Below are positions 7,431 to 16,942 of a DNA stretch of 38,863 nt, piece by piece. The translations under genes were made by a program, and so were the position numbers. Source of the stretch: JAUUZT01 sp964654015 (GTDB taxonomy: Bacteria > Chloroflexota > Dehalococcoidia > GIF9 > AB-539-J10); contig CAZZHQ010000014.1 of assembly GCA_964654015.1 (NCBI GenBank), forward strand, positions 1-38,863. The letters run 5' to 3'. Each line of letters begins with the position of its first letter. The stretch's first letter is position 1. Under the pieces are notes generated by a model. That model ran no database searches and was not told the origin of the DNA. It worked only from the letters and a program-made list of their open reading frames with translations.

Positions 7431-8228
7431 TCAGGCTGTTTTTTCCTCTTCAAAAATCCTGAGCAGAATATCATGTATCTTGCCATTTGTAGCCAAAACT
7501 TCGTTCTTGTCGCTGCTTGTGCTGAAAGGATTTCCTCTGAAATCAGTAGCTTTACCTCCTGCCTCAGTTACCAGGATAATTCCCGCGGCACAGTCCCATA
7601 GCTTATCGCCAACCACACAAAAACCATCGTATCTACCACAGGCAACATTGAACAGGTCCAATGCGGCTGATCCCGCACGCCTGGTCGCCTGGCTATCTCT
7701 TAATAAACGGAGGAAATTTCTCTCGCTTTTTCTGAATTCTTCTGACTTACGGTCATACGGAAATGCGGTAGCTATCAGACTCTCCTCCAGGACGCTCACT
7801 CCTGAGACACACGCCTTCTCTTTATTCAGGTAGGCGCCTCCCCCTTTTACAGCGCTAAACATCTCATCGACGCAGGGATTATATATCACCCCAACGATGA
7901 TATCCCCACGGTGTAACAAGGAGATAGACACAGCGAAATGCATGTAACGATGGTTGTAGTTTATCGTTCCATCCAGTGGGTCCACAACCCACATATAATC
8001 TGATACATTTTCCTTCCCTCCGCCTTCTTCAGAGAGAAAACTGTGTTCGGGGAAAGCGCTGGAGATGGTATCGAGTACAATCTTTTCAGCCCCGATGTCC
8101 GCCTTTGAGAAAGGGTCCTTGTGTCCTTCACCCTTATAATATATTTCCCTTTTTGCATTCAGTTGCTCTAACAGAAAGATGCCAGCCTGACGCGCAGCCT
8201 CTTCTGCCACTACAAGGAACTCTTTCAC
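7431..8228 (-). CDS. Inositol monophosphatase family protein
   Basis: 265 residues, cytoplasmic Mg2+/Li+-sensitive phosphatase fold. Metal-binding motifs are in order: LSEEGG (Glu67/Glu68), DPLDGT (residues 83-88, with NYNH after) and the C-terminal WDCAAGIILVTEAGG. Members hydrolyse myo-inositol phosphates, fructose-1,6-bisphosphate or PAP; the motifs do not separate these. The start is GTG (8226-8228), chosen for the AAGGGGGG ribosome site located about nine bases before it. The gene lies downstream of the AOR pair on the same strand, separated by about 160 bases with a strong hairpin (8284-8324), and converges on the RadC gene. Confidence 0.9.
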   Translation of the reverse strand: MKEFLVVAEEAARQAGIFLLEQLNAKREIYYKGEGHKDPFSKADIGAEKIVLDTISSAFPEHSFLSEEGGGKENVSDYMWVVDPLDGTINYNHRYMHFAVSISLLHRGDIIVGVIYNPCVDEMFSAVKGGGAYLNKEKACVSGVSVLEESLIATAFPYDRKSEEFRKSERNFLRLLRDSQATRRAGSAALDLFNVACGRYDGFCVVGDKLWDCAAGIILVTEAGGKATDFRGNPFSTSSDKNEVLATNGKIHDILLRIFEEEKTA

Positions 8229-8283
8229 AATATGTTTCCCCCCTTTCTTTTTGTTACTTCTTTATCTCAGGATTTTCACACTC

Positions 8284-8324
8284 TAATCTCTACAGGGGGC
8301 TTACCGTTCCCTCTGTAGAGATTA
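8284..8324. terminator. 16-bp stem-loop between the AOR operon and the IMPase gene
   Basis: Arms 8284-8299 and 8309-8324 (TAATCTCTACAG extending into GGGG/CCC) pair over 16 positions with a single G-T, around a 9-base loop. It lies about 63 bases after the second AOR stop on the minus strand and about 55 bases before the IMPase start. No T run follows on either strand, so a processing or stability role is as possible as termination. Confidence 0.5.
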
Positions 8325-8386
8325 AAGAAACTGTATCTAAATCGTACTATCGCTCTCCTGCTTGTCTCTTCTACTCAATAATAATG

Positions 8387-10294
8387 CTATACCTTCACGC
8401 CAGCCTTAGTTAACTCCTCTGAGACCCAGGCAATATCCAAATCTTCCAATTTTTCCTTAGTCGGCACTGCCAATTCAGGGTCCCATCCCGACATGGCGTA
8501 ATATGTCTGTAAAGCCTTTTTCATACTTTCCTCTGTAATAACAAGCTTGTCTTTCAGAGGTCCTTTTGTAAAAGCTTTATAGAAACGTTCCGGAAGGATA
8601 TCATCTTTAGCCAGATATCCCTCTCTGGCATTAAATGCCCTTGCCAAAGCAAGAGAACGCTCTCCAACCATCATTAACTCTAACAGGGTGGTGTTCCATC
8701 CAGTGCATGCATTGACAAGTTCAACCGTCTGGCTGGGACTGAATGGTGGGAAAATACAGATAGTTGCGCAGTTCTGGAAATGTCTCCAGTTGATGAAGTA
8801 TCGAGTCATTCGTACTTTTGCAGGGCCAAAGTCAAGTCTGGATAGAGGATCAAGCACCCCCATTTCATTCAGCCATCCCATTGGGCCTGTTCCATCCACT
8901 TCGAACATAACATCATGAATATTATGGACATGGTCAGCACCCGTAGGCGAAGTCGCATAGCCAATTCCCAGGCCTACTTTCCCTCTGGGCTCATGCATGG
9001 GCAATTCCTGCCCTTTTATCTGCATAGCATACTTCATCGAGCCTTTCCCTATCTTCTCAGCGGCATTTTTCACCCCTTCCGCTAGCAAATCTCCCAGTCC
9101 TTCTCTATCAGCAATCATTTGCGTCATCTTCATCATTGCTTCTGCATTTCCGAATTTCAGTTCTATTCCACCTGTGTCTTTCGTGCTTAGAATACCGTTC
9201 TCAAAACATTCCATGGCGAAAGCAATACAGGTACCTGTCGCAATGGTATCAAGGCCATATGATTGGCAAGTCTGGTTTCCACTGGCTATGGCCTTCAAAT
9301 CCCCTACTCCGCATAATGAACCCAGAGAGGCAATTGTCTCATACTCCGGGCCTCCGTAGAGAGGTACTACGTTATATGGGTCTTCATCCACCGTAACCTC
9401 ACGTTTACAATAAACAGGGCAGGCATAACAATTGTCTCTGCCAGAGAGTATTGTTTTGGTCATCGTCTCGCCGGCTATATCCATGTAGCCTTCGAACTGG
9501 CCTTCCTGGAAGTTTCGAGTGGGCAAGATGCCTCCTTCATTCAATCCGGGTATGCCATTAGAAGTACCATTATCGGTCATTCCTTTATACATGTCTTTGT
9601 TTTCAGTCAGCCACTTGGCAAGTTCACGAACCTTATCTGCGTTTGCCAGCGGCAGATTTTGATGACCCCGTACCGCTATAGCACGTAATTTCTTAGAACC
9701 CATAACCGCACCATGTCCGTTACGACCATAGAAGTGGGTGAGGTCATTACAAATGCCAGCAATTCGTACAATCTTTTCTCCTGCCGGACCAATCTGTGCT
9801 ACCCTAATTCTCTTATCTCCCAATTCTGCCTGTATCTGACTCTGTGCATCCCCTGTAGTTTTTCCTGTCAGGTGAGAGGCATCCCGTATTTCAACTTTAT
9901 CATCATTTATCCAGAGGTAGACCGGCTTGTCAGCCACACCTTCTACGATAATAGCGTCCCAACCTGCTCTTTTTAACTCAGCAGGCCAGAAACCGCCAGC
10001 CTGTGCATCGCCCCAACCATTTGTCAGCGGTGACTTTGAGCCTACTCCACTTCGTGCATTGCCACCATATGGCGCTCCCGTTATTACGCCTGAAGAAAAG
10101 ATGAGCTTATTATCCGGTCCCAGCGGGTCAATCCCCTTCTTAAGTTCTTTCAACAGGTAATACCCTATGAGAGCCGTCCCCCCGAAATACCGTCGGTAGA
10201 ACTTGTCATCTGGTTTATCAATAGAGATGCTTCCGCTTGATAGATTTACCCTTAATATCTTTCCTGTATATCCCCCATGTGATTGCTCAGCCAT
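8387..10294 (-). CDS. Aldehyde ferredoxin oxidoreductase (AOR family), downstream copy
   Basis: 635 residues. AOR-family tungsten or molybdenum bis-pterin enzymes oxidise aldehydes to acids, or the reverse, with ferredoxin. The N-terminal GGYTGKILRVNLSSG, the SKSPLTNGWGDAQAGGFWP block, GPAGEKIVRIAGICNDLTHFYGRNG and GAVMGSKKLRAIAVRG are hallmark stretches. The [4Fe-4S] site is visible as Cys289-x2-Cys292-x3-Cys296, with a distal Cys about residue 513 (TICIFPPF). Near residues 74-81 the substrate/pterin loop reads APYGGNAR. The start ATG follows an AAGGAGGG site. It is the second gene of a pair, 44 bases after its paralogue, to which most of the N-terminal 200 residues are identical by eye. The substrate is not predictable. 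Confidence 0.93.
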   Translation of the reverse strand: MAEQSHGGYTGKILRVNLSSGSISIDKPDDKFYRRYFGGTALIGYYLLKELKKGIDPLGPDNKLIFSSGVITGAPYGGNARSGVGSKSPLTNGWGDAQAGGFWPAELKRAGWDAIIVEGVADKPVYLWINDDKVEIRDASHLTGKTTGDAQSQIQAELGDKRIRVAQIGPAGEKIVRIAGICNDLTHFYGRNGHGAVMGSKKLRAIAVRGHQNLPLANADKVRELAKWLTENKDMYKGMTDNGTSNGIPGLNEGGILPTRNFQEGQFEGYMDIAGETMTKTILSGRDNCYACPVYCKREVTVDEDPYNVVPLYGGPEYETIASLGSLCGVGDLKAIASGNQTCQSYGLDTIATGTCIAFAMECFENGILSTKDTGGIELKFGNAEAMMKMTQMIADREGLGDLLAEGVKNAAEKIGKGSMKYAMQIKGQELPMHEPRGKVGLGIGYATSPTGADHVHNIHDVMFEVDGTGPMGWLNEMGVLDPLSRLDFGPAKVRMTRYFINWRHFQNCATICIFPPFSPSQTVELVNACTGWNTTLLELMMVGERSLALARAFNAREGYLAKDDILPERFYKAFTKGPLKDKLVITEESMKKALQTYYAMSGWDPELAVPTKEKLEDLDIAWVSEELTKAGVKV

Positions 10295-10338
10295 TGTTTT
10301 TCCCTCCTTATATTGTTTATCCGCTGCCTGGCGTCTTA

Positions 10339-12237
10339 TCAGTCAACTTTATTCAGTTCTTCTGCCACCCAAGCTATATCCAATTCCTGTAGCTGTGCTG
10401 TTGTGGGTACAGCTTTCTCAGAATCCCAGCCTGACATTTTATAGTAAGTTTGTAATGCCTGATGCATCGCTTCTTTATCTATTCCTTTACCCTTCAATGG
10501 CCCACTGGTGAACGCCTGATAAAGACGCTCAGGAATAACATCATCTTCAGCAGTATATCCTTCCCTGGCATTGAATGCCCTGGACAGGGCATTCGCCCGT
10601 TCCCCTACCTTCATAAGCTCCAAGACGCTGGTATTCCAACCGGTTACACTATTTACCAGTTTCGTCATATGGTGAGGACGGAAAGGTGGAAACATGCATA
10701 TAATCGCCGAATTCTGGAAGTGTCTCCAATTGACCCAGTACCGGAATAATCGCACTTTCGCAGGGCTAAGTTCACGGGCTGGTAACGGGTCGATTATGCC
10801 CCATTCGTTAGCCAGGTCCATCATCCCCTGGCCTTCAGCGGTAAAGAGGACATCGTGGATGTTGTGCATATGGTCTCCGCCCGTAGGCGAAAGGGCATAC
10901 CCTATACCCATACCCACCTTGCCTTTTGGTTCATGCATCGGCAATTCCTGGCCTTTTACCTGCATTGCATATTGGGCAGAGCCATGACCAATCTTCTCAC
11001 TAGCGCGCTTTGTTCCTTCCGCAAGTATAGCGCCCAATCCTTCCTTATCAGCAATCATTTGCACCATCTTCAACATGGCTTCAGTATTGCCAAAGTTAAG
11101 TTGTATTCCCCCAGTATCCTCTGCAGTCAGAATACCATTTTCAAAGCATTCCATAGCGAAGGCGATTGCCACACCGACGCTGATTGTATCCATTCCATGT
11201 GCACCACATATCTGATTTGCTACGGAGATGGCTTTCAAGTCACTAATTCCGCAAAGAGAGCCAAGAGCCCCAATTGTTTCATATTCCGGTCCGCCATATT
11301 CACGGCGTACATTATAGGGAGGGCCCAGTTCCACTTCCCGTTTACATCTGACAGGGCAGGCATAGCAGGTATCCGTACCAACGAGTATGGTTTCCGACAT
11401 CCTTTGTCCCGATATCTCTGCCCATCCCTCAAATTGACCTTCTCTGAAGTTTCGGGTTGGCAAAATGCCTGCCTCCTGCAAAGATGGTAACCCTCCTGAC
11501 GTGCCATAGTCATGGTATCTCCCTATGTATTGCATATAGTTATCTGACAACCATTTGGCCATCAGGCGGACCCCTCCAGGGTCAAAAACCGGCACAGCTT
11601 TATGTCCACGAACAGCGATAGCCTTCAGGTTTTTAGAACCCATAACTGCACCATGACCATTACGACCATAGAAATGCGTCAGGTCGTTGACAATATTCGC
11701 AATTCGTATAAGTTTCTCTCCAGCCGGGCCAATCTGCGCAACACGCACCTTCACATCGCCCAAATCCTTCTGAATTTGTATTTCTGCCTCCATTGTTTCC
11801 TGACCCCAGAGATGAGAGGCATCCAGTATTTTCACTTCATCGTCATTAACCCAGAGATAAACTGGTTTTTCAGACTTTCCTTCGATAATTATGGCATCCC
11901 AACCCGCTCTCTTTAATTCGGTAGGCCAGAATCCTCCTCCCTGAGAATCTCCCCAACCGTTAGTAAGAGGGGACTTAGAGCCCACCGCACTACGGCCACA
12001 TCCTCCACATGAGACGCCAGTAATTACCCCCGCTGAAAAGATGAGCTTGTTGTCTGGCCCCAGAGGGTCAATACCAGGTTTTAACTCCTTGAGCAGATAA
12101 TAGCCTATGAGTGCAGTGCCACCGAAGTACCTGCGATAGAATTTATCGCCGGGCTTTTCAACAGAGATATCACCATTAGAAAGGTTCACCCTCAGAATTT
12201 TACCAGTATAACCACCATGTATTTTTTGGTCAGCCAT
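10339..12237 (-). CDS. Aldehyde ferredoxin oxidoreductase (AOR family), upstream copy
   Basis: 632 residues, a close paralogue of the next gene and first in the operon. All AOR landmarks are present: GGYTGKILRVNLSNG at the N-terminus, SKSPLTNGWGDSQGGGFWP, GPAGEKLIRIANIVNDLTHFYGRNG, Cys291-x2-Cys294-x3-Cys298 for the [4Fe-4S] cluster and a distal Cys in AIICMFPPF. The clearest difference from its partner is the loop around residues 75-82, where SCGGCGR (Cys77 and Cys80) replaces PYGGNAR, adding a CxxC motif close to the expected active site. A GGAGG ribosome site precedes ATG, and a promoter with a palindrome lies at 12264-12293. No molybdopterin synthesis gene is adjacent. Confidence 0.93.
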   Translation of the reverse strand: MADQKIHGGYTGKILRVNLSNGDISVEKPGDKFYRRYFGGTALIGYYLLKELKPGIDPLGPDNKLIFSAGVITGVSCGGCGRSAVGSKSPLTNGWGDSQGGGFWPTELKRAGWDAIIIEGKSEKPVYLWVNDDEVKILDASHLWGQETMEAEIQIQKDLGDVKVRVAQIGPAGEKLIRIANIVNDLTHFYGRNGHGAVMGSKNLKAIAVRGHKAVPVFDPGGVRLMAKWLSDNYMQYIGRYHDYGTSGGLPSLQEAGILPTRNFREGQFEGWAEISGQRMSETILVGTDTCYACPVRCKREVELGPPYNVRREYGGPEYETIGALGSLCGISDLKAISVANQICGAHGMDTISVGVAIAFAMECFENGILTAEDTGGIQLNFGNTEAMLKMVQMIADKEGLGAILAEGTKRASEKIGHGSAQYAMQVKGQELPMHEPKGKVGMGIGYALSPTGGDHMHNIHDVLFTAEGQGMMDLANEWGIIDPLPARELSPAKVRLFRYWVNWRHFQNSAIICMFPPFRPHHMTKLVNSVTGWNTSVLELMKVGERANALSRAFNAREGYTAEDDVIPERLYQAFTSGPLKGKGIDKEAMHQALQTYYKMSGWDSEKAVPTTAQLQELDIAWVAEELNKVD

Positions 12238-12263
12238 GATTTCTGCTCCCTCCGCTCTAAAGT

Positions 12264-12293
12264 AATATATACCCAGTAAAGTTGGTTACCAAC
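12264..12293 (-). promoter_or_regulatory. Promoter with overlapping palindrome upstream of the AOR operon
   Basis: Read on the minus strand, TTGGTA (complement of 12287-12292) and TATATT (complement of 12264-12269) are spaced by 17 bases, about 30 bases before the AOR start. The -35 lies in a palindrome GTTGGT-T-ACCAAC (12281-12293), and a second TTGGTTTAC half-like site lies just upstream. This geometry suggests a repressor site; no regulator gene is adjacent. Confidence 0.45.
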
Positions 12294-12440
12294 GATGTAA
12301 ACCAAGTAATTCTAACATGAGTTACTCAGAAGTGCCTAAGAATAGCTCCGCAACTATCTGAAAATTCGTGATAGAGCACCAGTATCGTCAGGCATAAATA
12401 ACAACACAGTCCAGGTTCCCTAAAAGACGGGAGCCATCCT

Positions 12441-15200
12441 CTATTCGGCGGCAATACCGGCTAATTCACCGAGGATTGCTTCCAGCGCCTCTAATTCCTT
12501 GCCATAACCAGTCCAGTCCCCTTCCTTAAGGTATTCCTGAGCATTATCGTAGTGTTGTTGGGCCTGAGAGATTAAACTAGCTATATCACTGGGTACCTGT
12601 CCCTCTACTGGTTCTTCTCCAGGTTCTGTTGGAATTGTACCTGTCCCAAATATCGCAGCGAGACTCTGTCCCAGTGTGCGCTCCATAGCAATCTTATCTC
12701 CAGCGACAACGATAACCCGTTTCAATTCAGGAAGCCCCCCTGACTCCGCCTGGAGAAATACTGGTTCTACAAAGAGATTGGAGGTACCCAAAGGTATCAT
12801 TAACAGATTTCCACGTATAACACGAGAGCCGCCACGACCCCAAAGGGCAAGCTGTTCGGTTATAGTAATATCCTGTTGAATTCGATTCTCTATCTGACTC
12901 GGGCCATATACCAATTTATCTTTAGGGAATATATAGGCAAGCAACTTTCCATAATTCTCTCCATCACAACGAGCAGCCAACCAGCCTACCGTATTATTTT
13001 TATTGACCGGGGTAAATGGTAATATGAGAAGAAACTCCTCCCCCTTGTCTTCTTCCGGCAGATGCATAATAACGTAATAAGGCTGCATTACCTGCTCCGC
13101 ACCGGAATATATCTCCTTAGGAAAAGTCCACAAATCTTCTTTATTATAGAATACCTGGGCATCCTGCATATGGTAGTTCTGATACACCCTGGACTGGATA
13201 GTAAACATCCCTTCGGGATAACGTATATGCTGCCGTAACGGCTCAGGCATCTGTTCTATAGGCACGAATAGCTCAGGGAAGATGGACTGATAGGTCTGTA
13301 TCAGGGCATCTTCAGGGTCTGAAATATAGAAGGTAACATCGCCTTCATACGCATCGATGACCGCTTTTACACTATTACGAATATAATTAACATTACCTTC
13401 AAAAGGCTCAGAATAGGGATAGTTAGTGGTAGTGGTGTAGGCATCCTGTATCCAATACAGTCGTCCCTCCCCAATTACCATATAGGGATCACCATCCAGT
13501 TGTAGAAACGGCGCCAGATGCTTTACTCTCTCATCGATATTTCGATAATACAGAATCCGGCTGTCAGCAGTCATCTCGGAGCTAATGAGTATATTAAAAT
13601 CGTTAAACTGCCAGGCATAAATAGCCCGCTGGAGCAGACCACCAATACTAACACCCCCTTCTCCCTGCCATTCCCCATAGATGTTGCTGTCTCCCATTGG
13701 ATAATCGAATTCCTGAGTATTCGTATTCACAATGACATATTCGTCCGTTTTCTCGCCAAAGTAAATCTGTGGTACGTCTATTGGAATATCCCCAACAGGA
13801 GGAATGTCTTTTATTGTTAAGATAGGTAAACCCTCAGGGCTTATTTCATTAACAGGACTTAATGCAACTCCATAGCCATGAGTAAACTGCAATCGCCGGT
13901 TAACCCATGTTTGCGCCTCACCAGCCAATTTTTCCGCCGATAATTCCCTGGCTGATAGCATAACCTGTTGATATGTGCCATCCATATAATACCGATCAAC
14001 ATCGACATCATGAAAATCATAGTAGAGTCGTATAGCCTGGATTTGGTTATATGTATCTATTAAAGTTCGATGGTCCCAGAGTCTTATATTATTAATCGTA
14101 ACTTCGTTATTTATGATATCCAAACTGGTTGGCATTTCCTCTGCAGGGAACGATTGTTCTTCAATGCGATTTAAAGCAAAAGCATCGCGAGTGGCCTGGA
14201 TATTGTATTCAATATAGGGTTTCTCCAAAGCGAACTCATTGGGTTGCACCTGGAGGCGCTGCATCAGGCTGGGGACAACTCCCGCTGCTACCACGCTGAC
14301 TACTATCCATATAGCAATGCCGTAGGTCAGCAAACGACGTTTGCGCGTTGTAAAAGCAACTATCAATATTCCGGTGAATACCAGCACTGCAACTATAAGT
14401 ATCCATTGTGCCGGCAGTTGAGCATGAATATCAGTATAACTGGCTCCGAAGGCTACCCCTCGTTCTGAGAACACCAAATCCCAGATATCAAGCCAGTAAC
14501 CCCAGGCGAAAGTGCCCAGCACGATGGCGACCAAGCTACAAGCATGAACCAATACCGACCTGGCGTAGTCGAACTTCATCCGCTGTACCATATAGCCAAG
14601 GAAATATAGGGCACCACTACCAAGCACGGTTACTATAAAAGCCCCTTGTATCCAGCCCTTCAGTAATTGCAGGAATGGTAATGAAAAGACGTAGAAGCTT
14701 ACTTCTTTATGGAAAACAGGGTCCACACTACCAAAGTCCTGTTGGTTGAAGAAACGAAGTACAAGTTCCCAATTGCCCTGGGCTATCATCCCAAATATAA
14801 AACAAAGAAATGCTATTCCCATGATCATGGCAACTTTAAGTGACGCTAGCTCGCCCTCCAACAAGGCCCAGGGCCATAGAACTGTTTTTCCCTTTGGGGA
14901 CAGTCGGGTGGCCAGCACCAGATTTCCCAGAAAGATGGCGGCAAAAATCACAGCCGCAGCGAAAAATAACAATACTTTTGTTTTTAGAATTGTGACGTAG
15001 ACGCTACCATAACTCAGACTATTGAACCATAACCATTCGGAATACAAGCCCTTGCCCACGCTCAGTATGATAAATATCACGAAAAGCAACATCGGGATGA
15101 GGATTTTCTTATTGCCACGTCGGCGTTTTTTGCTTCTTACAGTTTCCCCATCTTTATGCTCAGGAAACCAGCGCTGCCAGTTTTTTTCAAACGAACTCAT
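12441..15200 (-). CDS. UPF0182 family large membrane protein
   Basis: 919 residues, function unknown (COG1615/UPF0182). The N-terminus is Lys/Arg-rich and cytoplasmic, then about seven transmembrane helices run from residue 33 to about 315 (for example KILIPMLLFVIFIILSVGKG and the repeated hydrophobic blocks ending near WIVVSVVAAGVVP). A long extracytoplasmic region follows with the family landmarks YIEYNIQATRDAF, LWDHRTLIDTYNQIQ, GYGVALSPVNEI, YPMGDSNIYGEWQGEGGV and MQPYYVIMHLP. The C-terminal acidic linker (EPGEEPVEGQ) and helical tail (LISQAQQHYDNAQEYLKEGDW) are also typical. GAGGAG precedes the ATG. It lies downstream of glyA and upstream of the AOR operon on the same strand, with spacers near 200 bases on both sides, so it is probably its own unit. 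Confidence 0.92.
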   Translation of the reverse strand: MSSFEKNWQRWFPEHKDGETVRSKKRRRGNKKILIPMLLFVIFIILSVGKGLYSEWLWFNSLSYGSVYVTILKTKVLLFFAAAVIFAAIFLGNLVLATRLSPKGKTVLWPWALLEGELASLKVAMIMGIAFLCFIFGMIAQGNWELVLRFFNQQDFGSVDPVFHKEVSFYVFSLPFLQLLKGWIQGAFIVTVLGSGALYFLGYMVQRMKFDYARSVLVHACSLVAIVLGTFAWGYWLDIWDLVFSERGVAFGASYTDIHAQLPAQWILIVAVLVFTGILIVAFTTRKRRLLTYGIAIWIVVSVVAAGVVPSLMQRLQVQPNEFALEKPYIEYNIQATRDAFALNRIEEQSFPAEEMPTSLDIINNEVTINNIRLWDHRTLIDTYNQIQAIRLYYDFHDVDVDRYYMDGTYQQVMLSARELSAEKLAGEAQTWVNRRLQFTHGYGVALSPVNEISPEGLPILTIKDIPPVGDIPIDVPQIYFGEKTDEYVIVNTNTQEFDYPMGDSNIYGEWQGEGGVSIGGLLQRAIYAWQFNDFNILISSEMTADSRILYYRNIDERVKHLAPFLQLDGDPYMVIGEGRLYWIQDAYTTTTNYPYSEPFEGNVNYIRNSVKAVIDAYEGDVTFYISDPEDALIQTYQSIFPELFVPIEQMPEPLRQHIRYPEGMFTIQSRVYQNYHMQDAQVFYNKEDLWTFPKEIYSGAEQVMQPYYVIMHLPEEDKGEEFLLILPFTPVNKNNTVGWLAARCDGENYGKLLAYIFPKDKLVYGPSQIENRIQQDITITEQLALWGRGGSRVIRGNLLMIPLGTSNLFVEPVFLQAESGGLPELKRVIVVAGDKIAMERTLGQSLAAIFGTGTIPTEPGEEPVEGQVPSDIASLISQAQQHYDNAQEYLKEGDWTGYGKELEALEAILGELAGIAAE

Positions 15201-15348
15201 ATCCCATATCTCCTCTTCTCCATATACTATTTAGAAAGCCCGCAGCACGCTACACTGTTTGTTGCCCAAGCATAGATTGCAGGAACCAATCACATAAGAA
15301 AGATAACATAGTTGTTACCTGTGAGACAATGTCGTGTCAGGAGGCTAT

Positions 15349-15379
15349 TCACTACAGATGAATTTCTTGCCATCTGTGA
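15349..15379 (-). terminator. Hairpin after glyA
   Basis: On the minus strand, TCACAGATG (complement of 15371-15379) pairs with CATCTG and GTGA (complement of 15349-15360, two-base bulge) around a 10-base loop, seven bases after the glyA stop. There is no strong T tract, so termination is probable rather than certain. Confidence 0.4.
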
Positions 15380-15386
15380 AAGGTTA

Positions 15387-16640
15387 TCAATAGACGGGAA
15401 AGTCCTTACATAGCTCTTCGACTTCTCCTCGAATCGCCTCTAATTTAGCTTTATCATCCCTGGCAGTCAAGGCACGAGCAATAAACTGACCAATTTGTTT
15501 CATTTCTGCCTGTTTCATTCCCCGGGTGGTTACCGTTGGCGTTCCCACCCTGATACCGCTTGGGTCGAAGGCTGACCTGGTATCGAACGGGATGGTATTT
15601 GCATTTGTAGTTATTCCCGCAATGTCCAATACCCTCTCTGCCTCTTTTCCTGTGATGCCCTTATTCTGCAAGTCTACAAGTACAAGATGATTATCAGTGC
15701 CACCCGTTACCAATCTGAATCCACTTTCTATCAGTGATTCAGCCAGGGCCTTTGCGTTGCTGACAATCTGTTTGGCATATTCTTTAAACTCCGGTTTCAG
15801 AGCCTCTCCGAATGAGACGGCGAAAGATGCTATCGCATGTTCATGCGGTCCGCCCTGCATGCCCGGGAAAACAGCCCTGTCTATATCTTTAGCAAATTGC
15901 TCTTTGCACATTATTATTGCTCCCCTCGCCCCTCGGAGCGTTTTGTGCGTTGTCGTTGTTACCACATCCATATACGGGAAAGGAGACATATGCACACCAC
16001 CGGCAACAAGGCCAGCGATATGAGCAATATCAGCCATAGATATAGCACCGACTTCCTTTGCGATTTCGCCGAACGCCTTGAAATCGACCTGGCGCGGGTA
16101 AGCAGAAATTCCACAAACAATCATCTTAGGCTTTACCTCTAAAGCCATTTTTCTTATTTCATCATAGTCCAGCAGTTCGGTGTCCTTGTTAACTCCATAT
16201 TGCACGGCATTAAACAACTTGCCACTAAAAGTTGCCTTATGGCCATGGGTCAGATGTCCTCCATGCCCCAGCATCATTCCCATAAAGGTATCACCAGGCT
16301 TCATCAAAGCAAGGTAAACTTCCATATTAGCCGGGCTACCCGAGTATGGCTGAACATTGACATGTTCTGCTCCAAAGATTGCCTTAGCTCTTTCGATAGC
16401 CAGGTTCTCAATAACGTCGATAAATTCATTTCCCCCATAGTATCGTCTTCCGGGGTATCCTTCAGAGTATTTATTATTAAAAACAGAGCCAAGTGCCTCA
16501 AGGGTAGCTTTACTGGGAAAATTCTCTGAAGGTATTAACTCAAGGGTGGTATTAATCCTGTTTATTTCTTTCAACATCGTGTTGTATACAAGTTCATCAT
16601 TCGCTCTCAGATTTTCGTACCCTGTTGGTATATTTGTCAT
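15387..16640 (-). CDS. glyA: Serine hydroxymethyltransferase
   Basis: 417 residues, normal full length. PLP enzyme converting serine and tetrahydrofolate to glycine and methylene-tetrahydrofolate. The N-terminal ELIPSENFPSKA, the NKYSEGYPGRRYYGG block, VNVQPYSGSPANM, MADIAHIAGLV and the PLP-lysine motif TTTTHKTLRGARG (Lys233) are all present. The ATG follows a GGGAGGT site. It is divergent from alr and only one gene away from the gcv operon, which uses the same glycine and one-carbon pools. Followed by a small hairpin. Confidence 0.97.
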   Translation of the reverse strand: MTNIPTGYENLRANDELVYNTMLKEINRINTTLELIPSENFPSKATLEALGSVFNNKYSEGYPGRRYYGGNEFIDVIENLAIERAKAIFGAEHVNVQPYSGSPANMEVYLALMKPGDTFMGMMLGHGGHLTHGHKATFSGKLFNAVQYGVNKDTELLDYDEIRKMALEVKPKMIVCGISAYPRQVDFKAFGEIAKEVGAISMADIAHIAGLVAGGVHMSPFPYMDVVTTTTHKTLRGARGAIIMCKEQFAKDIDRAVFPGMQGGPHEHAIASFAVSFGEALKPEFKEYAKQIVSNAKALAESLIESGFRLVTGGTDNHLVLVDLQNKGITGKEAERVLDIAGITTNANTIPFDTRSAFDPSGIRVGTPTVTTRGMKQAEMKQIGQFIARALTARDDKAKLEAIRGEVEELCKDFPVY

Positions 16641-16942
16641 AAAGACCTCCCTTTGAAATTACTTAATTTAACTGCCATATATTATCATCTCCAGTCGACG
16701 CAGTATAGCCCGTAACATTGTCCACTACAAGCATTTTTATAGGTAAAGATCTATTTACAGTAGCAAAATCCTCTCGCTGTTCAAGCCTGTAAGGCTTTTG
16801 CCTATTCCGAAGGGTTGTCACAACATGGATTTTGACCAGCCATATATATCGTTAGTACATGCTACAATGCTGTTGTAACAGAGTATCACTATTGGTTAAT
16901 GGTTCATTAGATAGCTGATTTTATTCGCAGGAGGAAGTTCAT
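16641..16942. other. Divergent glyA/alr control region
   Basis: About 300 bases with no gene, serving both divergent genes. It holds a short perfect hairpin AAGCCT-GTA-AGGCTT (16783-16797) followed by TTTT, and a TTGACC box (16832-16837) pointing toward alr without a convincing -10 at standard spacing. No glycine or other riboswitch that I could recognise is present. Confidence 0.4.
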
